Source of the DNA: Ditibartonella choladocola
GTDB taxonomy: Bacteria > Pseudomonadota > Alphaproteobacteria > Rhizobiales > Rhizobiaceae
Direction of reading: 5' to 3'
Assembly: GCF_002007565.1 (NCBI RefSeq)
Contig: NZ_CP015625.1
Span: 1,674,001 to 1,738,000 of the forward strand
Length of the DNA: 64,000 nucleotides
In this document: positions 19,282 through 27,517 of the stretch, piece by piece
Position numbering within the stretch: the first letter of the stretch is position 1
Layout of the letters: each line of letters opens with the position of its first letter
The notes under the pieces: generated by a model
Told to the model about the DNA's origin: nothing
Seen by the model: only the letters and a program-made list of their open reading frames with translations
The model's database searches: none
Program-made: the position numbers and the translations under genes

Positions 19282-19923
19282 ATGATTAATTCTGTATTTA
19301 ATAATGGCCGTATGTCAGGTTCAGAAACGGCTTTACATTTGCTGAAGTCCAACGAGACCAATCAATTCAATAGCGACACTAAGGGTTCTAGAGGTATATC
19401 ACCGACCGTTGCCGCTTCTGGCAACACTCCTCTTTCTGCGTCTTCATCTGATGCAATATCCAGAATTCAAGAACTTATCGCAGGCAAAATCGATGTTAAT
19501 GCGGTTCAGACTGGTTCTGTTTATCATGATACCATGACAAGCATTGCTGAAGCTTTAAGGAATGGATCGTCTGTTTCTGCGGATGGAACAATTACAGCAA
19601 ATCCCAACATGAGCGATGATGAATTGAAGGAATTATTCACTCAAGTTATGAAAAGCCATATTGCTCAAGGTAAAATTAATGAGTCCGGGTTAGTCGAAGC
19701 TATCCAATCCGGTAAATTTGAAATTGTCCTTGAAGGCGACATGACTGGTAACCCGATATTTAAACAAGGTCGTTTTAAAGTTGTCGGGGATGGATATGGC
19801 TTTATCAGTGATAAAGCTTGGAGATCAGAGGCTGATAATGAGGCAATCAATGCTTTTCATGCTTCTGGTAAACGCGTCATTGAATCTGGAATTGGACCAA
19901 TGCGCTTCGGGATTATTTTTTAA
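19282..19923 (+). CDS. Protein of unknown function, 213 residues
   Basis: I do not recognise this protein. It has a good ribosome site (GGAG, seven bases before ATG), no signal peptide and no membrane segment. Residues 1-55 are rich in Ser, Thr, Asn and Gly and probably disordered. The rest looks folded, with SRIQELIAGKIDVNAV, MSDDELKELFTQVMKSHIAQGKI and a C-terminal GRFKVVGDGYGFISDKAW. The codon use is more AT-rich than that of neighbouring genes. It lies between an IS3 remnant and a broken secreted-protein gene, inside a duplicated segment, which suggests acquisition by transfer. A secreted effector or cargo protein is one possibility, but nothing in the sequence proves it. Confidence 0.65.
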   Translation: MINSVFNNGRMSGSETALHLLKSNETNQFNSDTKGSRGISPTVAASGNTPLSASSSDAISRIQELIAGKIDVNAVQTGSVYHDTMTSIAEALRNGSSVSADGTITANPNMSDDELKELFTQVMKSHIAQGKINESGLVEAIQSGKFEIVLEGDMTGNPIFKQGRFKVVGDGYGFISDKAWRSEADNEAINAFHASGKRVIESGIGPMRFGIIF

Positions 19924-19945
19924 ATAATCTATTCTGACCTAACAT

Positions 19946-20130
19946 ATTATCAGAGCGAAATACGAAAAACTACCTATCGCTTTTGGTGCATTAACTGCTG
20001 TTTGTGCTTTTTCCGGTGCTTCTCAAGCTGCGCAGCTAACTATTTATCATTATAATGGAACTGGCGAAAGCGTTAGCATTACTGATGGCATTAATTGCAA
20101 TGGCGGGTCGTGCTCCGGTTCATATTCACT
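19946..20130 (+). pseudogene. Remnant of a small secreted protein gene
   Basis: The frame has no ATG but reads KLPIAFGALTAVCAFSG then ASQAAQLTIYHYNGTGES, a clear signal peptide with AxA-type cleavage, followed by INCNGGSCSGSYS, a Cys/Gly/Ser-rich mature start. At 20129 the frame runs directly into the duplicated tetR sequence. The gene has therefore lost both its start and its 3' part. Confidence 0.6.
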
Positions 20131-20435
20131 TGCAGCTTTGGCGTATGCTCGAAGCCGCGATTGAGGAACGCCAGTCGCGCTCTTCATTTTTGAACGAATA
20201 TTTCGTCCCGAAAATCAGGAAGGCGCAGAAAGCGGGGGTGGTGCGCGATGATATTCCGGCCGGATTGGCTATGCTGACTTTCGGTGGTTTGATGTTGTTT
20301 TGTCTTCTTAATCGTTTGGAATTGGACCATGCAGTTTCACTGGATAGTAACCATCCTTTGGACGATCATGAACTTTTTACCTATCTTATCAGCCTCATTG
20401 CAACAACTGGCAAAACCGGTAAAGAGCCGTTGTAA
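20129..20435 (+). pseudogene. Truncated duplicate of the tetR 3' end
   Basis: It encodes LQLWRMLEAAIEERQSRSSF through GKTGKEPL, nearly identical to residues 112 onward of the regulator at 18255. There is no DNA-binding domain. An upstream in-frame ATG (20055) would produce a 126-residue hybrid, but there is no ribosome site and the first 24 residues read the secreted-protein remnant in the wrong frame. Confidence 0.8.
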
Positions 20436-20513
20436 AAAGCCGGAAACCCCTGTTGCCCTCTTTACCGGAAACGATGTTATGACAAGGCTTGTTTCAACCG
20501 GGAACGGTATTTC
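20129..20513 (+). repeat. Segmental duplication, copy 2
   Basis: A second copy of 18578-18958, ending within the first bases of the IS3 remnant (GGTATTTC). Scattered substitutions separate the copies. Most are silent in the tetR frame or conservative, so the duplication is not recent. Confidence 0.85.
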
Positions 20514-21026
20514 AACAAAGCCGGTTTCAGAAGTCACCTGCTTATCATTCGGTCAGGCGGAGCCGCCGAAAAACCATGTTGTACTGTTGAAGCCCGCGAT
20601 TGGAATATCGGGGGTTTCGACAATAAAAATTGCTGATTGTCGTTGAAGCTCCAATTGCCGTTGCCGTTCCAATTGTCATTGAAGCTATTGTCGCCGACCA
20701 AAGAGACGCGTTTTTTGAAGAACCATCCCCATAGAAAAGCCGATTGGAGAAAACAATGTCCGGCAAAAAACCGCCCCTGCCCTATAGTCGACAGTTTTTC
20801 ACTTCCAATAAAGAAGAATGCCGGAACTCCAATCAAACAACAATTCGGTTAATGACGATTGAATGACGGGCGATTAAGCGACAGCTTCACACCGCCTTAT
20901 GCGCTTGCGCCACTGTTTCGTGACTGCCGTTTGATAAAGTGTGGTGAAAGAAGTTCCATGTTTTCATTCACCACACAAATGTTATAAGCCAAAGAATATT
21001 ATATTTTCATAAGCTTTTATCTATTT
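20514..21026. other. Gene-poor stretch before paaK
   Basis: About 510 bp without a supported gene. Overlapping minus-strand frames around 20534-20836 give Asn/Trp/Phe-rich, low-complexity translations with no start signal. Short imperfect repeats of a GTTGAAGCTCCAATT type occur near 20640-20690. Confidence 0.45.
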
Positions 21027-21051
21027 GATTGACCGCTTTCTCCGGTCAATC
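21027..21051 (-). terminator. Possible terminator after paaK
   Basis: GATTGACCG (21027-21035) and CGGTCAATC (21043-21051) form a perfect 9-bp stem with a 7-base loop, 24 bp past the paaK stop. No long U tract follows, so it is a moderate candidate. Confidence 0.5.
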
Positions 21052-21074
21052 CGGTAAACGGTCTACCAACATTT

Positions 21075-22385
21075 CTAATCTTTAGGCCGGTTATCAATGA
21101 TAACTTTACGTTTTCCCATCGAGCGTTCAATTGTCATCGGCTTTTGTATTTGCAAATTGACAGAAACCCCGACCGTGCCTTTGATATGACGAACAAAATT
21201 GCGTGAATATTGGCTCCATTTTTCTTCTGAACTATGTTCGGGACGAGCTTCGGCAACGACAGTCATGTTATCCATTCGGCCTGTTCTCGACAACACAATC
21301 TGGAAGTGACCTGCACACCAGTCTGTTGCAAGCAATGCTTCTTCTATCTGGCTTGGAAAAACATTCACGCCACGTAAGATAATCATATCATCGGAACGTC
21401 CCGATATTTTTTCCATTCTGCGCATTCCCTGATGGACTGTGCCGGGTTGAAGCCGCGACAGATCACGGGTACGATAGCGTATGATGGGCATTGCTTCTTT
21501 GGTCAAAGTCGTGAAGACAACTTCACCTTTAACGCCATCTTCTACAGGGTTTAATGTATCGGAATTGATGATTTCGGGATAAAAACAATCTTCCCAGATG
21601 TGGAGACCGTCTTTCGTTTCAACACATTCCTGTGCGACACCCGGCCCTAAAACTTCCGAAAGCCCGTAAATATCGGTTGCATCCATATCGAATACATCTT
21701 CTATTTCCTCACGCATGGCATTACTCCATGGCTCGGCTCCGAAAATGCCATATTTGAGCGAGGATTTTCTCGGATCAAGACCGGCTTTGACAAAGCCGTC
21801 AAGAAGCGCAAGCATATAACTCGGCGTTACCATGATGACTTCCGGCTTGAAATCATGGATGAGCTGGACTTGCCTTTCGGTCATTCCGCCCGACATCGGA
21901 ACCACCGTGCACCCCAACCGTTCAGCCCCGTAATGTGCACCAAGGCCGCCTGTGAACAGCCCATATCCATAGGCTACATGGACAATCATGCCCGATTTGG
22001 CACCCGCCGCACGCATAGAACGGGCAACAAGATTCGCCCATATATCAAGGTCATTTTGCGTGTATCCGACGACAATCGGTTTTCCGGTTGTACCGGAGGA
22101 ACCATGAATACGACTAACTTTTTCACGCGGAACTGCAAATAGGCCAAAAGGATAGTTGTCGCGCAAATCCTTCTTTTCTGTAAACGGAAATTTTTCTATG
22201 TCGGATAGCTGTTTGAAATCCGAGGGATGAACTCCCGCTTCGTCAAACTTTCTTTTATAAAAAGGCACATTTTCATAAGCGTGCTTCAATGTCCAGGCAA
22301 GCCGCTTCGTTTGCAATGCCATAATCTCGTCACGCGAGGCATTTTCCAGTGCTACGAATTTTTCTTGATTGAATTGTGTTGTCAT
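21075..22385 (-). CDS. paaK: Phenylacetate-CoA ligase
   Basis: Activates phenylacetate to phenylacetyl-CoA with ATP and CoA, the entry step of aerobic phenylacetate breakdown. The 436-residue protein has the acyl-adenylate P-loop HGSSGTTGKP (about 94-103), the IFGAEPWSNAMREEIE segment, GLSEVLGPGVAQEC and the ISGRSDDMIILRGVNVFP hinge motif, all diagnostic of PaaK. A strong site (GGGAGG) stands five bases before the ATG. It is the last gene of a minus-strand unit paaG-paaI-paaK. Confidence 0.97.
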   Translation of the reverse strand: MTTQFNQEKFVALENASRDEIMALQTKRLAWTLKHAYENVPFYKRKFDEAGVHPSDFKQLSDIEKFPFTEKKDLRDNYPFGLFAVPREKVSRIHGSSGTTGKPIVVGYTQNDLDIWANLVARSMRAAGAKSGMIVHVAYGYGLFTGGLGAHYGAERLGCTVVPMSGGMTERQVQLIHDFKPEVIMVTPSYMLALLDGFVKAGLDPRKSSLKYGIFGAEPWSNAMREEIEDVFDMDATDIYGLSEVLGPGVAQECVETKDGLHIWEDCFYPEIINSDTLNPVEDGVKGEVVFTTLTKEAMPIIRYRTRDLSRLQPGTVHQGMRRMEKISGRSDDMIILRGVNVFPSQIEEALLATDWCAGHFQIVLSRTGRMDNMTVVAEARPEHSSEEKWSQYSRNFVRHIKGTVGVSVNLQIQKPMTIERSMGKRKVIIDNRPKD

Positions 22386-22426
22386 AGTTTCCTCCCAAAA
22401 AGCTATGAAGCCTGAATTGTGTATTG

Positions 22427-22867
22427 CTAGGATTGATTATCAACAGTTATGCCAATAAAATTCTTCGACACTTCGCGAGAAACACCGCGAAATTCGGCGA
22501 TTGTTTTGCCTTGTGTAGAAACATTGACATCGTAGATTCCGGTGCGTCCGGTTTTACTGACTTCCTTTGCTTGCGCTGTCAGAATGTCGCCCTTATGCGA
22601 TGGCCGGATATAGACAATGTCACATATCTGCCCGACATGAGCGTCTCCATAGCTGTTACTTGCATAAGCAAATGCTGTATCAGCCAAAGCAAATATAAAA
22701 CCGCCATGTGCAATATCGTGGCCATTCGACATATTTTCAGTGATCTCCATCGTCATCACTGCCTGCCCGGGTGAACTGGATACCAGCTTCATGCCCAAAC
22801 TTTGTGCCGCCTTATCGCCTTCCCACATTTTTTTTGAAGAAAGATCTGCTATTTGCTGTCCATTCAT
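22427..22867 (-). CDS. paaI: Hydroxyphenylacetyl-CoA thioesterase PaaI
   Basis: A 146-residue single hot-dog-fold thioesterase. The family signature HGGFIFALADTAFAYASNSYG is present around residue 48-70, with the conserved Asp used in catalysis. PaaI is thought to rescue CoA by hydrolysing ring-hydroxylated or stalled CoA esters formed by the pathway. The start codon overlaps the stop of paaG by four bases, so the two are translationally coupled. Confidence 0.95.
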   Translation of the reverse strand: MNGQQIADLSSKKMWEGDKAAQSLGMKLVSSSPGQAVMTMEITENMSNGHDIAHGGFIFALADTAFAYASNSYGDAHVGQICDIVYIRPSHKGDILTAQAKEVSKTGRTGIYDVNVSTQGKTIAEFRGVSREVSKNFIGITVDNQS

Positions 22868-23658
22868 GCTTTCCTCCCTGTGAATGAGGGCAGCCGTTTT
22901 TCCATAAAAGCCGTTACACCTTCACGATAATCCGGTGAAAAACCGGCTTTCCTTTGCTGGTCTCGTTCAAAATCCAATTGTTCATCAAGACTATGAGACG
23001 AGGAATAGTTCAGCGCCTCTTTAGCCAAAGCCAATCCTTGTGTTGGCTGTTCGGCGAACCATTTTGCCAGTTTTACCGCTTCATCATGCAGGTCTTTATC
23101 GTCATAGACTTTCCAGATCATGCCCCAGTCATGAGCCTGTTGTGCCGAAACAGCTTCACCAGTCATTATCAAGGCACGAGCGCGAGCGTCTCCGATGAGA
23201 CGTGGCAAAAAGAACGTTCCACCTGAATCGGGAATAAGGCCAATTCTGGCAAATGCCTGAATAAAGCGCGCACTTTTTGCAGCCAAAACAATGTCGCAAC
23301 TCAAAGCTATATTGGCACCGGCTCCCGCCGCCACACCATTGACCGCGCAGATGACCGGTTTTTGAAGTCTCTGCAAACGGCGGATTAAAGGATTATAAAA
23401 TTCTTCGATCGTTGCGCCGAGATCATGCGGGCCACCTTCGCTCACGCGCATATTGAGATCTTGTCCGGCACAAAACCCCCGTCCTGAAGCACTAAGCAGA
23501 ACGGCACGACAATCTTCGCCAGCGGCCGCATCCAGCGCTTTAACCAACGCTCTGTGCATGTCGTCGGTAAACGCATTCAATTTTTCCGGCCGGTTCAAAA
23601 TGATTTCGTGCCAGCTTTGATGATTATTCACAAGGATCGGCTGTTCATGACCATCCAT
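22864..23658 (-). CDS. paaG: 1,2-epoxyphenylacetyl-CoA isomerase PaaG (enoyl-CoA hydratase family)
   Basis: Isomerises the ring epoxide made by PaaABCE to oxepin-CoA. The 264-residue crotonase-fold protein shows the oxyanion-hole regions SASGRGFCAGQDLNM and GVAAGAGANIALSCDI and the catalytic acid region GLIPDSGGTFFLPRL. The start at 23658 (MDGHEQP) is chosen because AGGAGG lies five bases before it; a longer frame to 23730 would cross the operator. It is the first gene of the paaGIK unit and divergent from paaZ. Confidence 0.93.
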   Translation of the reverse strand: MDGHEQPILVNNHQSWHEIILNRPEKLNAFTDDMHRALVKALDAAAGEDCRAVLLSASGRGFCAGQDLNMRVSEGGPHDLGATIEEFYNPLIRRLQRLQKPVICAVNGVAAGAGANIALSCDIVLAAKSARFIQAFARIGLIPDSGGTFFLPRLIGDARARALIMTGEAVSAQQAHDWGMIWKVYDDKDLHDEAVKLAKWFAEQPTQGLALAKEALNYSSSHSLDEQLDFERDQQRKAGFSPDYREGVTAFMEKRLPSFTGRKA

Positions 23659-23697
23659 TCGTTCCTCCTTTTTCAAGCCTCCCAAATTTTTGCTTGA

Positions 23698-23719
23698 ATT
23701 AACCGAATGTTCGGTTAAT
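23698..23719. promoter_or_regulatory. Palindromic operator upstream of paaG
   Basis: ATTAACCGAA (23698-23707) and TTCGGTTAAT (23710-23719) are exact complements around a central TG. The ACCG-N6-CGGT core resembles TetR-type PaaR sites described in other bacteria (from memory). The site lies 40 bp upstream of the paaG start, where a repressor would block transcription. The likely ligand-responsive regulator is the TetR gene at 32304. Confidence 0.7.
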
Positions 23720-23774
23720 AATTTATCCAAATTGACGATCTGTCAACCGCGAAGTTGATGTTAACGAGGAAATC

Positions 23775-24035
23775 ATGTCACATTCAGTTGTTCAGGCAGT
23801 TTTTCAGACAGTTGTTCAAGCAGTTGTTCAGGCAGTTACCCAGAATAAAGCATATCTATCAAATGTCCAAGACAGGAAAAAATATATAATTCTATCCTTT
23901 AGTTCGGGGGCTTTCAGTTCAGGGGCTTTCAGTTCAGGGGCTTTTAGTTCAGGGGCTTTCAATTCGGGCAAATGCTGTTTCCCCAATTATCACTTCAAAA
24001 ACAAATATATTATAAATACAATTTATCAATTTTAA
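23775..24035 (+). CDS. Possible small repeat protein between paaG and paaZ
   Basis: An 86-codon frame with GAGGA five bases before ATG. Its translation is built from two tandem repeat blocks: VVQA-type units (residues 4-22, from 12-bp DNA repeats) and SSGAF units (about 43-62, from 15-bp repeats). Both unit lengths are multiples of three and the frame stays open through each, but the middle and the end look random and AT-rich. It may be a young or non-functional reading frame formed by local repeat expansion. No family is recognised. Confidence 0.3.
   Translation: MSHSVVQAVFQTVVQAVVQAVTQNKAYLSNVQDRKKYIILSFSSGAFSSGAFSSGAFSSGAFNSGKCCFPNYHFKNKYIINTIYQF
23785..23844 (+). repeat. 12-bp tandem repeat, five units
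   Basis: Five units of consensus CAGTTGTTCAGG (23785, 23797, 23809, 23821, 23833), the last one diverged. They lie in the paaG-paaZ intergenic region and read as VVQA repeats in the plus-strand frame. Confidence 0.85.
23901..23960 (+). repeat. 15-bp tandem repeat, four units
   Basis: Four near-identical units of AGTTCAGGGGCTTTC (23901, 23916, 23931, 23946), with a partial fifth. They encode SSGAF repeats in the plus-strand frame. Confidence 0.9.
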
Positions 24036-24188
24036 ATAATACATCTTCAATTTTATATAAATTTTCCTAGTTATATTTTTTCATATAAATATAATGTTTC
24101 AAAAAATAAAATAATAAATTAATTATTATATTAATTATAAAAATATTTTATTATAAAATTCTAATAACGCACTAATGAGGAGGAGTTA

Positions 24189-26213
24189 ATGACAAATATA
24201 TTAAATAGTTACATCAAAGGTCGCTGGTTCCAAGCCGAAACAGGTTTCAAAGATATATTAAGTGCAATTGACAGCACTGTGGTTGCAAAAATATCGAGCG
24301 CAGGAATTCATTTCGGCGAGGTAATTGACTACGCAAAAAAAGTCGGCGGTGCCAATTTACGTAAAATGACATTTCACCAAAGAGCGGATGTCTTGAAAAA
24401 AATCGCGCTTCACCTCGACGCCAATAAAGAAAAACTTTATACATTGGCTTTCCAGACCGGTGCCACCAAGCGTGACAGTTGGCCGGATATTGATGGCGGG
24501 ATTATTACACTTTTTGCCTACTCTTCCCGTGCACGTAAAGAATTGCCGGACAAGACATTTGTTGTTGAAGGACCGTCGGAACGTCTTTCAAAAAATCAGA
24601 CGTTCAGCGGTCAACATATACTGACATCGCGCGAGGGTGTGGCTGTCCATATCAATGCATTCAACTTTCCTTGTTGGGGGCTATTGGAAAAACTGGCGCC
24701 TGCTTTTCTTGCCGGCATACCGGTCATTACAAAACCGGCAACGGCCACAGCCTATGTTGCAGAAGCTTTGATGAAACTCATTGTCGAATCCGGTGCTTTG
24801 CCTGATGGTGCTTTGCAATTTATCTGCGGCGACACGGGTGATTTGCTGGACCGGCTCGACGGACAGGATATTGTGTCATTTACGGGTTCTGCCCATACGG
24901 CCGAATTGTTACAGCAAAACCCTTCCATTGCGCGCAATGCAATACGCTTCATTGCCGAGCGTGACTCGCTTAATGCAGCAATCCTCGGTTCTGATGCCAA
25001 TAAAGACAGTCCGGAATTTGCGAACTTCATAAAAGAAGTGACCCGCGAAATGACGGCGAAAGCGGGACAAAAATGTACTGCTATCCGCAGAATAATTGTG
25101 CCGCAAGCCTATCTTGATGACGTGACTTCAGCGTTAAAGCAAAGTCTGTCGAAATATATTCCGGGAAATCCCGCCTCGAAAGAGAGTTCGATGGGATTGC
25201 TGGTATCCAAAAAACAACGTAACGACGTTATCCAAGCGATTCGACAATTGCAAAGCGAGGCCGAAATTGTATATGGCTCGCTGGAAAACATAGATGATAA
25301 GAGCGCTGCATTATCTCCCGTACTTTTGAGCTGTAGCGAACCGTTGAAAGCCACTGTCATTCACCATGTCGAAGCTTTCGGGCCGGTAGCAACATTGATG
25401 CCATACAAGACAACAGAAGAAGCAATCGAACTTGTGAAAAAGGGCGAAGGTAGTCTGGTTGCTTCAATCTATACCTATGATGATCGTTTTGCGAATGCTC
25501 TCACTTTCGGTATTGCCCCCTACCATGGTCGACTTTACTTCATTGACCGTGACAGCAAAGACGAAGCAACCGGCCACGGTTCGCCTCTACCTGCCTTGGT
25601 TCATGGCGGCCCCGGTCGTGCCGGTGGCGGTGAAGAAATGGCGGGTATTCGCGGAATTTTTCACTATATGCAACGTACCGCGCTTCAAGCTTCTCCCAAA
25701 CGGCTCACAAAATTGCTTGGCGAATGGTCTTATGGCGGCGACCAGACCGTTACCGAAGAACATCCATTCCGCCGCGATTTCGACGGGCTTGAAATAGGCG
25801 ATACAATACGCACGAAAGAACGCACAATTACACTTGACGACATAGAACATTTTGCCAATTTCACCGGCGACACATTCTATGCCCATATGGATGAAGAAGC
25901 CGCGGCTGCAAATCCCTTCTTTCCCGGACGGGTTGCCCATGGTTATCTCCTTCTGTCTTTCGCTGCCGGTCTATTTGTAGACCCGCTACCCGGCCCGCTT
26001 CTGGCAAACTACGGAATTGATAATCTGCGCTTTCTGAAACCGGTATCTCCGGGGGATGCGATCCATGTGAGACTGACCGTAAAAGAAAAACGTGCCGCGA
26101 GAAATCCGGAATATGGTGAAGTCCGTTGGGATGCGGAAATTTTCAACCAGAATGAAGAGACCGTGGCGCGTTATAACCTGCTCACCATGTCATCACGCCA
26201 ACCGGCATTATAA
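24189..26213 (+). CDS. paaZ: Bifunctional oxepin-CoA hydrolase / semialdehyde dehydrogenase PaaZ
   Basis: Opens the oxepin-CoA ring and oxidises the resulting aldehyde to 3-oxo-5,6-dehydrosuberyl-CoA with NADP+. The 674-residue protein has an N-terminal aldehyde dehydrogenase domain (about 1-515) with the catalytic Glu257 (RFIAERDSLN) and Cys296 (AGQKCTAIRR), matching E256 and C295 of the E. coli enzyme. The C-terminal MaoC hydratase domain (about 530-674) carries FTGDTFYAHMDEEAA and FPGRVAHGY. Both active sites look intact. GAGGAGG lies before the ATG. It is followed by paaX, with an AT-rich gap of about 380 bp. Confidence 0.97.
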   Translation: MTNILNSYIKGRWFQAETGFKDILSAIDSTVVAKISSAGIHFGEVIDYAKKVGGANLRKMTFHQRADVLKKIALHLDANKEKLYTLAFQTGATKRDSWPDIDGGIITLFAYSSRARKELPDKTFVVEGPSERLSKNQTFSGQHILTSREGVAVHINAFNFPCWGLLEKLAPAFLAGIPVITKPATATAYVAEALMKLIVESGALPDGALQFICGDTGDLLDRLDGQDIVSFTGSAHTAELLQQNPSIARNAIRFIAERDSLNAAILGSDANKDSPEFANFIKEVTREMTAKAGQKCTAIRRIIVPQAYLDDVTSALKQSLSKYIPGNPASKESSMGLLVSKKQRNDVIQAIRQLQSEAEIVYGSLENIDDKSAALSPVLLSCSEPLKATVIHHVEAFGPVATLMPYKTTEEAIELVKKGEGSLVASIYTYDDRFANALTFGIAPYHGRLYFIDRDSKDEATGHGSPLPALVHGGPGRAGGGEEMAGIRGIFHYMQRTALQASPKRLTKLLGEWSYGGDQTVTEEHPFRRDFDGLEIGDTIRTKERTITLDDIEHFANFTGDTFYAHMDEEAAAANPFFPGRVAHGYLLLSFAAGLFVDPLPGPLLANYGIDNLRFLKPVSPGDAIHVRLTVKEKRAARNPEYGEVRWDAEIFNQNEETVARYNLLTMSSRQPAL

Positions 26214-26220
26214 ATAATCG

Positions 26221-26304
26221 TTAAAAGGTGGTTTTAATTTAAAAACGCAATTAAAATTATATCCGATCTCTATTCGATTGCAGTGATATAAAACCACCTT
26301 TTAA
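26221..26304. repeat. Perfect 16-bp inverted repeat with 52-bp centre
   Basis: TTAAAAGGTGGTTTTA (26221-26236) and its exact complement (26289-26304) begin 7 bp after the paaZ stop. The long centre makes it an unusual terminator; it could also be a small mobile-element relic or a protective 3' stem. Confidence 0.7.
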
Positions 26305-26546
26305 ATTCAATAAAATTATATAAAATATATATTCTTATAATAATTATTTTAATATTATTTATTATATTATTATAAAATCTTTATAAAAAGTTTAGAACTG
26401 ATATAAATACAAAAATCGTATAAAATATAAAAAATATATTTTGAATATAAAAATTTCTGAAAGAACACAAATATTGATTGTCAATTTTATCTAACTGTTT
26501 TTTATTACCAAACAGCGTTAGAGGTTTCGGACGCGCTGTCCACTCT
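26305..26546. other. AT-rich intergenic DNA between paaZ and paaX
   Basis: Very AT-rich DNA (runs of TATAAAATT type) without a believable gene. It probably contains the paaX promoter. Together with the flanking inverted and direct repeats it fills the 377-bp gap. Confidence 0.5.
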
Positions 26547-26590
26547 AAACAATCAATTCGGGTAATCAAAACAATCAATTCGGGTCATCT
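26547..26590 (+). repeat. 22-bp direct repeat directly before paaX
   Basis: Two adjacent 22-bp units (26547-26568, 26569-26590) share AAACAATCAATTCGGGT. The second ends at the base before the apparent paaX start codon. It could be a regulator-binding repeat or merely a tandem duplication. Confidence 0.8.
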
Positions 26591-27439
26591 TTGAATAAAA
26601 ACGTTTCATCTTTTTTTGTTCCCGGTCCACGTTCGGCCGCCTTTATCGTTACGATTTACGGAGACATCGTCGAACCGCGTGGTGGCGTGCTTTGGATAGG
26701 TAATCTCATTGATCTATGTTCAGCAGTCGGTTTGAATGAATCGCTTGTCAGAACATCGGTTTCGCGTTTGGTCAATGCGGGCCAACTTGTTGGCGAACGC
26801 AGCGGGCGCCAAAGTTTTTACCGCCTGACACCTAAAGCACAGGCCGAATACCGGCAAATGGCAATGCGCGTTTATCATTTCAGAAATGCGCCAAAGGACT
26901 GGATGATTATAGCACGGTCCGACGTCGAGATGGATGATTGTCTCAAGACTCGAAATTTCGCGGTGATGAACCGTAATCTGTTATTCGGTCCGAACACGTC
27001 TGATGATTATCCCGATGCACTTGTCTTTGAAGCAAAAGCAATTCACGGAGAACAGCGGTTAAAAAAGTTCGTCAGTACATTCTGGGATATTGAAAAAATC
27101 GCATCCTGTTATCATTGCTTTATTCAAAAATATCGCGCTTTTGAACATATGGCTCCCGGCAATCTCTCACCTCTCGAATCATTGCTCGCGCGTCTTGCAG
27201 TGGTGCATGATTACCGCTTGAGTTTGGCGAACGATCCCGATTTACCACGAAACTCTCTGCCGGAGGATTGGCCGGCCGATGAGGCAAAAAAGCTTTTTGC
27301 CCGTTTATATCTTCGATTATCGGCCGAAGCGGAAAACTTCATCCATGAAAATTTCAAGACAAATGATGGCCAATTGTCACGAAATACCGAATTGACCGAT
27401 CTTCGCTCTGCCTCTCTTCATAAAATATTAGCGAATTAA
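26591..27439 (+). CDS. paaX: Phenylacetate-responsive regulator PaaX
   Basis: A 282-residue protein of the PaaX family, which represses paa operons until phenylacetyl-CoA binds. The N-terminal winged-helix domain (about 10-95) includes VPRSAAF-like FVPGPRSAAFIVTIYGD, GLNESLVRTSVSRLVNAGQLVGERSGRQSFYRLT; the middle and C-terminal domains follow the family pattern (VYHFRNAPKDWM, FWDIEKIASCYHCFIQKYRAF). The apparent start is TTG at 26591 without a clear ribosome site; no nearby ATG fits. It lies between paaZ and paaA and probably controls both directions of the cluster together with the TetR protein at 32304. Confidence 0.92.
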   Translation: MNKNVSSFFVPGPRSAAFIVTIYGDIVEPRGGVLWIGNLIDLCSAVGLNESLVRTSVSRLVNAGQLVGERSGRQSFYRLTPKAQAEYRQMAMRVYHFRNAPKDWMIIARSDVEMDDCLKTRNFAVMNRNLLFGPNTSDDYPDALVFEAKAIHGEQRLKKFVSTFWDIEKIASCYHCFIQKYRAFEHMAPGNLSPLESLLARLAVVHDYRLSLANDPDLPRNSLPEDWPADEAKKLFARLYLRLSAEAENFIHENFKTNDGQLSRNTELTDLRSASLHKILAN

Positions 27440-27466
27440 AACAAATAGTTAAAGAAAACCCTCTTA

Positions 27467-27510
27467 AAACATCACATATTCAATAAAAAATCGCTTTTTT
27501 TGTGATGTTT
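27467..27510 (+). terminator. Stem-loop after paaX
   Basis: AAACATCACA (27467-27476) and TGTGATGTTT (27501-27510) form a perfect 10-bp stem with a 24-base loop that includes a T run. It separates paaX from the paaA promoter. Confidence 0.5.
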
Positions 27511-27517
27511 CTTATTG

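Noticed and set aside
20534..20836. Asn/Trp-rich minus-strand frame near the second duplication copy
   Set aside because: Low-complexity translation, no start signal, and an overlapping frame of similar length is equally open.
23785..23960. CRISPR array between paaG and paaZ
   Set aside because: Repeats are directly adjacent with no spacers and no cas genes are in the window; these are simple tandem repeats.
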